A stretch of 64,000 nt of DNA, taken from assembly GCF_020524285.1 (NCBI RefSeq), contig NZ_JAIVKX010000022.1, positions 46,433 through 110,432 of the forward strand, read 5' to 3'. The position numbers and the translations under genes are program-made. Under the pieces are notes generated by a model. It did not search any database. It was not told where the DNA came from and worked only from the letters and a program-made list of their open reading frames with translations. The DNA comes from Alloyangia pacifica (GTDB taxonomy: Bacteria > Pseudomonadota > Alphaproteobacteria > Rhodobacterales > Rhodobacteraceae). Shown piece after piece: positions 16,461-23,721 of the stretch. Positions within the stretch are counted from its first letter, which is position 1. Each line of letters begins with the position of its first letter.

Positions 16461-18155
16461 TCAGCCCGCCGCGTCCTCTTCGTTGATCTCCAGCGAGAAG
16501 CGCACGCCTTCGGCGGCGAGACCGCCGCCGAGGCCGCAGGCCGTGCCATCGGCGCGCCAGCAGCAGGCGCCCTCCATGCTGCCGTCGTCGTGGAAGCGGA
16601 TGGCGTTGAGACCGCCGCCGACCAGCTTCACCTTTTTCACCTCGTTGCCAAGCGCCTCCAGCGCCGGTGCGAGGTGGTGGAAGGCGGGCTCGAGCTCGAT
16701 ATCCTGTCCCTGCGACCAGACCCGGGGGGCTTCCACGGCCTCCTGCAGATCCATGCCGTGATCGATCACGTTCAGGATCGCCTGCATCACCGAGGGGAAG
16801 ATCCGCGTGCCGCCGGGCTGGCCGAGGGCAAGGAAGGGTTTGCCGTCCTTTGTCAGGATCAGCGGCGCCATCGAGGTCGGCACCCGCTTGCCGGGGACCA
16901 CCGAGAGCGCCTTGCCCGGGCGAGGGTCGAAATTCCAGTTGTAGTTGTTGGGGATGATCCCGGTGCCGGGCACCATGAATTTCGCGCCGAAGAGCCCGTT
17001 GATGGTGAAGGTCGCGCTGACAATCAGCCCGTCCGCGTCGGCGACGGTGATATGGGTGGTGTCGCGGCTCTCGCGGACCGCGCGCTCGGGCATCTGCGGG
17101 TCGCCGGCCTCCAGCTCGGCGAGGCACTCCTGCGCATAGGTGTCCGAGATCAGCCGCGCCACCGGCACGTCGACGAAGCGCGGGTCGCCGCTGTAGCGGT
17201 TGCGGTCGGCGAAGGTGCGCCGCATGACCTGTCCCAGAAGGTGCGCGCGCGCGGCGTTGCCGAAGCCCATGCCCGCGAGATCGAAATGCGACAGCATGTT
17301 GAGCATCTGCGGGACGTGCACACCCGAAGAGGCCGGGGGCGGCGGTCCGTAGACATCGAAGCCGCGGTAGCTGCCGCGGATCGGCTTGAGGATCTGCGGG
17401 GCATAGTCGGTGAGATCTGCCTCGGTCAGATGCGCGGCGGGCAGGGGGCCCTCGGCCAGCGTCTCGACCAGGGCCTTGCCGAGCGCGCCACCATGGAGCG
17501 CCGCGGCGCCCTGCTCGGCGATCAGGTCCAGCGAACGGGCGTAGTCCTCCTGCACCAGCCGGTCGCCATGGTGCAGCGCGCGGCCCCCGGGCATGAAGAT
17601 GCGGGCGAACTCGGGATCCACCTCGCCCTCGACATAGGTGAGGCTGTCCTGGAGCGCCCCGGCAAGATAGTGCGTCGCGACGAAGCCGCGGCGGGCGTGG
17701 CGGATGGCCGGTTGCACCAGTTCGGCAAAGGGAAGCCTGCCATGGCGCGCGTGCATCGTCGCCCAGGCGGTAAGGCTGCCCGGCACCGCCACCGCGGCGC
17801 GTCCGACATCGTTGCGCCGCCCTTCGGTTTCCATGTAGCGCGCCGGCTCGTCCGAAACCGGGGTGAACATCTCGGGCTCGGCGGCGGACCCGGCGCAGGA
17901 GAGCCCTTCGATGATCTCATGGCTGCCGTCCGGCAGACGCAAATGCGCGAGGCCGCCGCCGCAGATGCCCACCATCATCGGCTCGACCACCGTCAGCGTG
18001 AGCAGCGTGGCCACCGCCGCATCCACTGCGTTGCCGCCCGCCGCGAGCATCTCGGCGCCGGCGGCGGCGGCCAGCGGGTGGTTTGCCGTCACGAGGCCGC
18101 CGCGGGCGCGCACGGGGTGCTTGGTGGTGGTCACGCGAAAGGGCTGGGGGGTCAT
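16461..18155 (-). CDS. ggt: Gamma-glutamyltransferase
   Basis: A 564-residue Ntn-hydrolase of normal GGT size that cleaves gamma-glutamyl bonds of glutathione and related compounds. The autoprocessing nucleophile is the first Thr of RDTTHITVAD (Thr366), splitting the large N-terminal from the small C-terminal subunit. The N-terminal block GGLVTANHPLAAAAGAEMLAAGGNAVDAAVA and the small-subunit blocks GIIPNNYNWNF and GGTRIFPSVMQAILNVIDHGM (both in outline) are family signatures. No classical signal peptide follows the chosen start, so the protein may be cytoplasmic, as in several GGT-like acylases; the acceptor and true substrate remain open. Confidence 0.9.
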   Translation of the reverse strand: MTPQPFRVTTTKHPVRARGGLVTANHPLAAAAGAEMLAAGGNAVDAAVATLLTLTVVEPMMVGICGGGLAHLRLPDGSHEIIEGLSCAGSAAEPEMFTPVSDEPARYMETEGRRNDVGRAAVAVPGSLTAWATMHARHGRLPFAELVQPAIRHARRGFVATHYLAGALQDSLTYVEGEVDPEFARIFMPGGRALHHGDRLVQEDYARSLDLIAEQGAAALHGGALGKALVETLAEGPLPAAHLTEADLTDYAPQILKPIRGSYRGFDVYGPPPPASSGVHVPQMLNMLSHFDLAGMGFGNAARAHLLGQVMRRTFADRNRYSGDPRFVDVPVARLISDTYAQECLAELEAGDPQMPERAVRESRDTTHITVADADGLIVSATFTINGLFGAKFMVPGTGIIPNNYNWNFDPRPGKALSVVPGKRVPTSMAPLILTKDGKPFLALGQPGGTRIFPSVMQAILNVIDHGMDLQEAVEAPRVWSQGQDIELEPAFHHLAPALEALGNEVKKVKLVGGGLNAIRFHDDGSMEGACCWRADGTACGLGGGLAAEGVRFSLEINEEDAAG

Positions 18156-18411
18156 CGGGGCCTCGTTGCTGCGGTGTCCGGTCTCGCCGGTTAGACCGCG
18201 CAATGCCGGGGATCGCAATCGCCGATCGCAGAACCGCTCTTTGCCGTGGCGCGCTGTTGCGGCAGACCTGCAAGGGGTCTGCTGCCTGACGTGCAGGGCC
18301 TTGGGCGAAGATGCCTCGGGACAGCGCGCCGATGCCTGCCAGTCTGCGAGTGCCGGGTGCTCGGCAACGTCGTGGCCCGCCCGTGTCGCGAAGACTTCGC
18401 TGCAACAGGAG

Positions 18412-18906
18412 TCAGACCGGAAACTCGAGCCGACGGATCAGCGCCCACATCTGCAGGTTCAGCTCCTTGAGCTGCTGGATCGTCTGGTCGATCCGCTCGA
18501 TTTCCCCCTCGTCGATCTCGTCGCTGCGGCCCATGCGGATGTCCGTCTTGCGGTCGGCGATGCGCATCAGGATGGTCTTGTAGCTGCCGCGCTCGCTGTC
18601 GAACGAGTAGATGCAGTGATTGTAGTGGTTCCTCAGCCGCGCCAGCTCGCCGAACCGCCCTGTGCAGGCGAGGATGTCGTCGCGCTCGGCGGGGGAGCGG
18701 CCCTCGGCCTTGGCCAAGCGCTCGACCAGATCGAGCCGGGCGCGTGTCGTGTTGAGCGTCAGGAAGACGATCACGGCGCGCTCCTTGTCGGTGCCCAGAA
18801 GCCCGGCAATGAAGTGGATCAGCACGCTTTCGGTGTTGGTCCAGACGTAGTTGAGCCGTCCTGTCAGAAGCAGCAGCCGATCGAAGAGCGGCGCGGGATC
18901 CATCAT
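18412..18906 (-). CDS. Conserved-looking hypothetical protein coupled to the LuxR gene
   Basis: A 164-residue soluble, mostly helical protein of unknown family. It opens MMDPAPLFDRLLLLTGRLNYVW and ends with a heptad-like segment (EIERIDQTIQQLKELNLQMW) that could form a coiled coil. The start ATG follows the luxR stop TAG directly (TAGATGATG), so the two are co-translated. This tight link suggests a partner or modulator of the regulator or of the surface-protein system across the intergenic region; that is inference only. Confidence 0.7.
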   Translation of the reverse strand: MMDPAPLFDRLLLLTGRLNYVWTNTESVLIHFIAGLLGTDKERAVIVFLTLNTTRARLDLVERLAKAEGRSPAERDDILACTGRFGELARLRNHYNHCIYSFDSERGSYKTILMRIADRKTDIRMGRSDEIDEGEIERIDQTIQQLKELNLQMWALIRRLEFPV

Positions 18907-19644
18907 CTAGCCCGGCCTTCCGTCCTGCGTGTGCTCGAAGTAGAGCCCGACGGCGGCGGTGCGGTTGGGCACGGCGAGCTTCTGCACCAGGTTGTGCACG
19001 TGCAGTTTGACCGTGTGCACGGTGATGTTCAGTTCCGCGGCGATCCGTTTGTTGCTTTCGCCGCGCGCGATCAGCTCCAGCACCTGTTGCTCGCGGCTCG
19101 TGAGCTGCTTCATGCTGGCCGTCGCGGTCGGGCGTGTGTCGCTTTCGGTTGCGGGAGAGGCTTGTCGTTTGGCGGGTGTCTGCGGAGCCGCGCTGACAAG
19201 CTCGTCCGGCAGGACCAGCTGGCAGTGCAGCAGCAGCCGCATGAAAGAGAGCCAGACCTCGATCGGGACGTTCATCGGCAGGAAGCCGACCGGGCGTTCG
19301 AACCGTGCGGTCCAGCGCTGCATGAATTCGCGGGCGACGGTCGGGGTGCGATAGGCCAGGGCGATTGTCGCGTTGCCGAGAACCGGCTGATCCTTGCTCG
19401 CAAGCTCCAGAAGCTCGTCGCCAAATGCCTGATCCACGACCGCAAGGTGCAGGGGCGAGTGGCGGCAGGTTTCGTTGGCGGGGGCGAGGCTGTCGAAACG
19501 GAAGGCGCGCAGACCGAATTCGGCTCGGACCTGTTTCAGGACCTGGGGGCCGTAAAAAACCGGGCTTCCGACAAAGGCGATATCGGTTTCGCCGGCGTTT
19601 TCGCCTTTCTCGTCCTCGAGAGACAAATTGCTTGATCTATACAA
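18907..19644 (-). CDS. LuxR-type transcriptional regulator with receiver-like N-terminal domain (CsgD-like)
   Basis: A 245-residue regulator. The C-terminal LuxR helix-turn-helix is clear (LTSREQQVLELIARGESNKR, then ITVHTVKLHVHNLVQKL, residues 181-223). The N-terminal 145 residues look like a degenerate receiver fold (DIAFVG strand, LHLAVVD with Asp71 at the usual phosphorylation strand, and an amphipathic final helix) but lack the acidic pair of true receivers, as in CsgD. Start is a TTG at 19,644 preceded by a strong GGAGGAAAG site. The gene is divergent from the repeat-protein/type I secretion genes with a long shared control region, so it is the obvious candidate regulator of that system. 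Confidence 0.85.
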   Translation of the reverse strand: MYRSSNLSLEDEKGENAGETDIAFVGSPVFYGPQVLKQVRAEFGLRAFRFDSLAPANETCRHSPLHLAVVDQAFGDELLELASKDQPVLGNATIALAYRTPTVAREFMQRWTARFERPVGFLPMNVPIEVWLSFMRLLLHCQLVLPDELVSAAPQTPAKRQASPATESDTRPTATASMKQLTSREQQVLELIARGESNKRIAAELNITVHTVKLHVHNLVQKLAVPNRTAAVGLYFEHTQDGRPG

Positions 19645-19862
19645 GGTCTTTCCTCCGAGAAATTTTTCGGGGCACGAATGGGAAATGAAAAATGCATACG
19701 ATTAATTCGATGGGTCCGCGGCGTCTGGGTGAGCAAAAGGCGACAGCGCGGGGGAAACTTCGCGTGTAAGCCGAATCGATCCTGTCAAATGAGGCGAGTT
19801 TCTACCTAATCGTTCGACTATAGCAGGAATCCGCCCACGACTCCACGAAAACGACCAATAAA

Positions 19863-19879
19863 TGCACCGATTCGGTGCA
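19863..19879. promoter_or_regulatory. Perfect 17-bp palindrome, candidate LuxR operator
   Basis: TGCACCGA-T-TCGGTGCA, perfectly symmetric around one central base. It lies 219 bases upstream of the luxR start and about 490 bases upstream of the repeat-protein start, a plausible dimer-binding site. Which protein binds is inferred. Confidence 0.5.
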
Positions 19880-20001
19880 GCCACTTCTAAAAATTGAACA
19901 GTTTGAGAAGCTTTGGGCACATTCTTGCTCTCGAACATGGTCACTAACCCTTTTGATAGGTTCGGCCTCATCTTGGGCGCTGCGCACGCGGGCCGACAGG
20001 T

Positions 20002-20013
20002 ATGGAATTCCAT
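20002..20013. promoter_or_regulatory. 12-bp palindrome in the same control region
   Basis: ATGGAATTCCAT, a perfect even palindrome without spacer. It may be a second operator or chance; its sequence does not resemble the 17-bp palindrome. Confidence 0.25.
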
Positions 20014-20365
20014 GCCTTTCGGGAAGTCGTTCGAAGTCATTTCAGTTTAAGGCCATGCAATATAAGAAAAAAATCGGTCGGTACCCTGTGGGTAGATCAA
20101 AGGAGCAGATAGGCAGGCGGCATCACGCTCGGCAAGATTGGCGGGCCAGATCGGAATTTGCCCGGCTGGCGAGACTTTCCTGAAGGCATTCGAGGAGGGC
20201 GTGCCATTCCAAAGGAAAATCCAGGAAACATCTTTCAGAAATGAGATCGCGCCGATCTGCCCCTAGCAGGTCCCTATTTAACGGCGCATCGCAATATGCA
20301 CCCGAGATACTGCCTTTTAGATGACTGGCAGTGCGTGGTGCCTTTTGTCAAAAAAGGAACGCATT

Positions 20366-23300
20366 ATGGCGAGCAATAGAAACTCCCACCACGTGTCCGG
20401 CGACCCGCGGGCCATGTCCGACGCGGTCGCGATCGGCAAAGCCGACATCGAGACGCTCAATGCGGATGTCGACACGGGCGACATCTCGATCAAGGAAGCT
20501 GACCTGACAGCCCAGCAGCAGCAGCAAAAGCAGGACCAGGACACCGAAGTCCAGAATGAGCAGGACCAGGGTCAAGGCCAGGATCAGGGCCAAGACCAGG
20601 GTCAGGATCAAGAGCAGGGCCAGGATCAGGGCCAAGGTCAGGATCAGGACCAGAAGCAGTCGGCCGACAACGAGAACACGGTCTCCAACGGCAATGACAT
20701 CAATATCGACTTCGGCGACGGCGAGTGGATCCCGCGCGACGATGACGTCGTGGACCTCGATCTCTCGGACGACGCCCAGGTGCATGACGTGCTGACGGCC
20801 GGCGGCGACCTGAACAACGACCCGGGCGACGACGTCACCGCGGGCGGTGACATCACCAACAACCCCGGGGACGACATGACCTCGGGCGGAGACATGTTCT
20901 TCGATCCGGGCGACGACCTGAAAGTCGGCGAGAACACCACCATTGGTGACGCGCTGACCGGCGCGGGCAATGACTTCCTGTCGCTCAACAACCAGTCCGC
21001 TTCGCTGGAAGACAACGACTATCTCGAGTCGGCGAGCGTGGCGAACAATTCGGGCTTCTACCAGAACGGCAATGCGAATGGCGGCGACGCCTCGGCCGGT
21101 GACGGCATCAGCGCGGACGCCGAAGGTGGCAAGTCCGGCGAGGGCGGCAAGACCATTGCCGGTGACGCCGAGGGCGCAAACGGCTTCGGCGGCTTTGCCA
21201 AGTCCGAGGGCGGCGAAAGCGGAGATTCGAAGGCCAAGGCCATCGGCGGTGATGCCGGCGACTCTGGTGACGCGACCGGCGATGTCGAGTCCGCGGTCGA
21301 CGTGGCCTCCGAAACCGGCTCCAATGCCGAGGGCGGCTACGGCGGCGATGCCGACAACGAAGGTACTGCCGAGAACACCATCGACTCCGCATCCGATGCC
21401 GAGGGCACGGGGGGCGAGGCCGGTGACGGCGAAGCACTCGGCGTGGGTCTCGGACTCTCGGGGGCGCTTGGCGGCCTGGCCGGCAGCACGGCCGAGGGCG
21501 GCGACAATTCCGACGCGATCACGACCGACGTCTATGGTGAAACCGATGTAGAGGCCAATTCGGGCGACGCCGGTGATGCCGACGGCGACTCCGAGGCCAC
21601 TTCGGAAGGTGATGCCGAGAACGACTCGGGCGGCGGTGACGGCGGCACCAACTTCGGCCTCGCACTTGCCGGTGCCGACACCGATGCCGACAGCGAGAAC
21701 TCGACCGGTGACGGTGGCGACACCGATGCCGAGATCGACGCCGCGGCCGAGGCTGAGGCCGCAACCGACGGCTCCAGCTATGGCGGCGACAATGACGGTG
21801 AGTCCTCTGCCGACGGCACGGGCGAAGCCGACACCGATGTCGACGGTGAGGGCGGTGACGCGCTTGGCGGCGCGCTGGCCGCTGCCGAAGGCGAGGCCGC
21901 GAGCGATCACGAAAGCACGGGCGGTGACGTCGAGGGTGAGAGCTCGGCTGAAAGCGACGGCGATGCCGAGACCGATGGCGAGTCCGACAGCGGTGGCGCT
22001 CTCGGTGCTTCGCTGGCAGGTGGCTCCGGCTATGCCGACAGCAAGACCGACGCCGATGGCGGTGACAGCGACAACTACAGCGCTGCCAAGGCGGATGGCG
22101 AAGCCGAAACCAAGGGTGACTCCGACGGCGGCGACTCGCTGAACGGCGCGCTGGCCGGTGCCAAGGGTGAGGCAGACGCCGACGGTGAAAGCTACGCCGG
22201 CGACAGCGACGAGGCTTCCGGTGACGGCACCGGCGGGGATACGGACTCCCATGCCGGGCCGGCGACCCAGACCCTCGGCGCTGGCGGTGGTGACCAGGAC
22301 GTCGACAGCGAATCCGGCGACGGCGGCGACGGCTGGAGTGACAACGACAGCAAAGGTGGCGCCAGCGGCGATGTTCGCGATACTGCCGAGAACCAAAGCG
22401 ATGCCGAAGCCAGCGCCGAAGGCGCAGGCGGCGACGGCGGTGACGTCGACGGCGCAGCGGATGCCTCCGGCGAGGCCGATGCGGCGTCGACCGGCACCGG
22501 CGGTGCTGGTGGGTCGAACTCGGGCACCAATGACGGCTCGGGTTGGGCGGATGCTGCCAGCGACGTCACTGGCGGCACCACGGGCGATCTGACCGGCATG
22601 GCAGATGGCTCGGGTCGCTCCGATGCCGCCACCGATGGCACGGGCGGCGCAGGTGGCGCGGCCTCGGGCACCAATGACGGCTCGGGCGCGGCGGATGCGG
22701 CGTCGGAGGTGGCCAGCGGTGACACGGATGTCATGGGCACGTCCGACGGCTCCGGCCAGGCGGACTCGGCCAACACCGGCATGGGTGGTGAAGGCGGTGA
22801 CGCCAACGGCACAACCGATGCCTGGAGCGGCAATGACTCCGCCAACGATGGCACCGGCGGCGCCTCCGGATCGGCCGATGGCACGGCGGACGGCTCGGCG
22901 ATGCTCGACACCGCCAACACCGGCACCAGCGGTGCAGGCGGCGACGGATCGGGCACGTCGGACGGCTCGTCCATGGCCGAGGCGATGACCGAGGGCACCG
23001 GTGGTGACTCCGGCGACGCCACGGGCACGGCGGACGGCACGGCCTCTGCCGAGGTCATGGGCGCCGGCACCGGCGGCGCGGGCGGAACCTCCGCCGCGAC
23101 CACCACGGCGGAGTCGGCGTCTGATGGCGCGGGCACCGCGACCGGCACCGGCGGCGGCGGCGGATATGCGGATGTCTTCTCGCAGTCCGACACCGACGGC
23201 ACCGCGGACAGCATGGCCGAGGCCATCGCCGGCTACGGTGGCGGAGGCTGGACCGATGACGACTCCAGCGCCACGGGCACCGGCAGCGCGAGCGGCACGA

Positions 23301-23659
23301 CCTACTCTGGCATGGGCGGCACCGGCGGCGAGGCCACCTCGATGAGCGGTGACTCCGGCGACGTCTCGGCGATGGCCGAGGCCGGGGCGGGCTCCGGCGG
23401 CGACGCCTACGGCGGTGACGCCAGCGGCGCCTACTCGGGTGCCGGCGGCGCCGGCGGCGATGCGGGCTCCTGGGGCTCGGGCAACGGTGACGACGGCTTC
23501 GTCACCGGCGAGTCCTACGCCTCCGCGGCGGCGGTCGTCGACACCAGCGCGTTCAACCAATCCATCGTGATGGGCGCCAACGTGCTGGGCAACTCGGTCG
23601 ACATGACCATGGTCGGCGGCTCGATGACGGTCTCGAGCATCGGCGAAGACGACGCCTGA
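20366..23659 (+). CDS. Giant acidic Gly/Asp/Ser/Ala-repeat protein, predicted type I secretion substrate
   Basis: A 1,097-residue protein with no known domain and no N-terminal signal peptide. In order: a charged start (MASNRNSHHVSGDPRAMSDA); a Gln/Asp/Gly tract (about residues 66-97); three 14-residue units GGDxxxxPGDDxxx (about 148-190); a SLEDNDYL motif (residue 214 on) also seen in the next gene's product; blocks with 46-residue spacing marked by GALxGALAG-like hydrophobic patches (to about residue 630); about eight 24-residue GSG...GTGGAGG...GT(A/S/N)D units (about 724-914); and a C-terminal SAFNQSIVMGANVLGNSVD segment. It has no Cys, few Arg and very many Asp/Glu. RTX nonapeptides (GGxGxDxLx) are absent. 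The ATG at 20,366 has AAGGA upstream. The transporter genes that follow suggest export; a matrix, adhesin or S-layer-like role is inferred. Confidence 0.85.
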   Translation: MASNRNSHHVSGDPRAMSDAVAIGKADIETLNADVDTGDISIKEADLTAQQQQQKQDQDTEVQNEQDQGQGQDQGQDQGQDQEQGQDQGQGQDQDQKQSADNENTVSNGNDINIDFGDGEWIPRDDDVVDLDLSDDAQVHDVLTAGGDLNNDPGDDVTAGGDITNNPGDDMTSGGDMFFDPGDDLKVGENTTIGDALTGAGNDFLSLNNQSASLEDNDYLESASVANNSGFYQNGNANGGDASAGDGISADAEGGKSGEGGKTIAGDAEGANGFGGFAKSEGGESGDSKAKAIGGDAGDSGDATGDVESAVDVASETGSNAEGGYGGDADNEGTAENTIDSASDAEGTGGEAGDGEALGVGLGLSGALGGLAGSTAEGGDNSDAITTDVYGETDVEANSGDAGDADGDSEATSEGDAENDSGGGDGGTNFGLALAGADTDADSENSTGDGGDTDAEIDAAAEAEAATDGSSYGGDNDGESSADGTGEADTDVDGEGGDALGGALAAAEGEAASDHESTGGDVEGESSAESDGDAETDGESDSGGALGASLAGGSGYADSKTDADGGDSDNYSAAKADGEAETKGDSDGGDSLNGALAGAKGEADADGESYAGDSDEASGDGTGGDTDSHAGPATQTLGAGGGDQDVDSESGDGGDGWSDNDSKGGASGDVRDTAENQSDAEASAEGAGGDGGDVDGAADASGEADAASTGTGGAGGSNSGTNDGSGWADAASDVTGGTTGDLTGMADGSGRSDAATDGTGGAGGAASGTNDGSGAADAASEVASGDTDVMGTSDGSGQADSANTGMGGEGGDANGTTDAWSGNDSANDGTGGASGSADGTADGSAMLDTANTGTSGAGGDGSGTSDGSSMAEAMTEGTGGDSGDATGTADGTASAEVMGAGTGGAGGTSAATTTAESASDGAGTATGTGGGGGYADVFSQSDTDGTADSMAEAIAGYGGGGWTDDDSSATGTGSASGTTYSGMGGTGGEATSMSGDSGDVSAMAEAGAGSGGDAYGGDASGAYSGAGGAGGDAGSWGSGNGDDGFVTGESYASAAAVVDTSAFNQSIVMGANVLGNSVDMTMVGGSMTVSSIGEDDA
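20561..20656 (+). repeat. Tandem short repeat encoding the DQGQ tract
   Basis: About 96 bases of CAGGATCAGGGCCAA-like units with a 6/12-base period, encoding alternating Asp, Gln and Gly residues. Such repeats can change length by slippage, which would vary this segment between strains without frameshift when whole 6-base units change. Confidence 0.75.
21641..22216 (+). repeat. 46-residue (138-bp) repeats in the secreted protein
   Basis: Hydrophobic patches start at residues 426 (GGTNFGLALAG), 496 (GGDALGGALAA), 542 (SGGALGASLAG) and 588 (GGDSLNGALAG); the last three are exactly 46 residues apart. Between them lie Asp/Glu/Ser-rich stretches. An earlier related patch (LGVGLGLSGALGGLAG) is near residue 358. 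Confidence 0.75.
22535..23107 (+). repeat. Eight 24-residue (about 72-bp) tandem repeats in the secreted protein
   Basis: Units start at 22,535, 22,607, 22,679, 22,748, 22,820, 22,892, 22,964 and 23,036; one unit is 23 residues long. Consensus in outline: G-S-G-x-x-D-A-A, then TGTGGAGG, then SGTxD. Protein similarity is clearer than DNA identity, so the array is old rather than freshly expanded. Confidence 0.8.
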
Positions 23660-23675
23660 TCCAAAACCAACGGTG

Positions 23676-23697
23676 GGGCCCGCCACCGCGCGGGCCC
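23676..23697 (+). terminator. Hairpin between the repeat-protein gene and its neighbour
   Basis: A perfect 8-bp stem (GGGCCCGC / GCGGGCCC) with loop CACCGC, 16 bases after the stop and 25 bases before the next start. There is no T-tract, so it may stabilise the upstream mRNA or reduce read-through to the following genes. Confidence 0.45.
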
Positions 23698-23721
23698 GGC
23701 GCATTCAGGGGGATGTGACAG

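Larger units (their letters stand above)
19645..20365. promoter_or_regulatory. Long AT-rich divergent control region
   Basis: 721 gene-free bases between the leftward luxR gene and the rightward repeat-protein gene, clearly AT-richer than its surroundings. It holds a perfect 17-bp palindrome (19,863-19,879), a 12-bp palindrome (20,002-20,013) and several A/T tracts. The ribosome site AAAAAGGAA (about 20,351-20,359) serves the repeat-protein start. Its size suggests several regulator sites or an untranslated leader; a small RNA here cannot be excluded. Confidence 0.6.

Noticed and set aside
20561..23107. CRISPR-like array
   Set aside because: The repeats are in frame, coding, contiguous and variable in sequence; there are no unique spacers between identical repeats.
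20366..23659. RTX toxin or RTX adhesin
   Set aside because: The protein is Gly/Asp-rich but no GGxGxDxLx nonapeptide arrays were found; the repeats have 14-, 24- and 46-residue periods.
20348..23704. 1,118-codon minus-strand frame opposite the repeat protein
   Set aside because: Ala/Gly/Val/Arg-rich mirror of the GAC/GGC repeats; the plus strand has the ribosome site, coherent repeats and downstream transporter genes.
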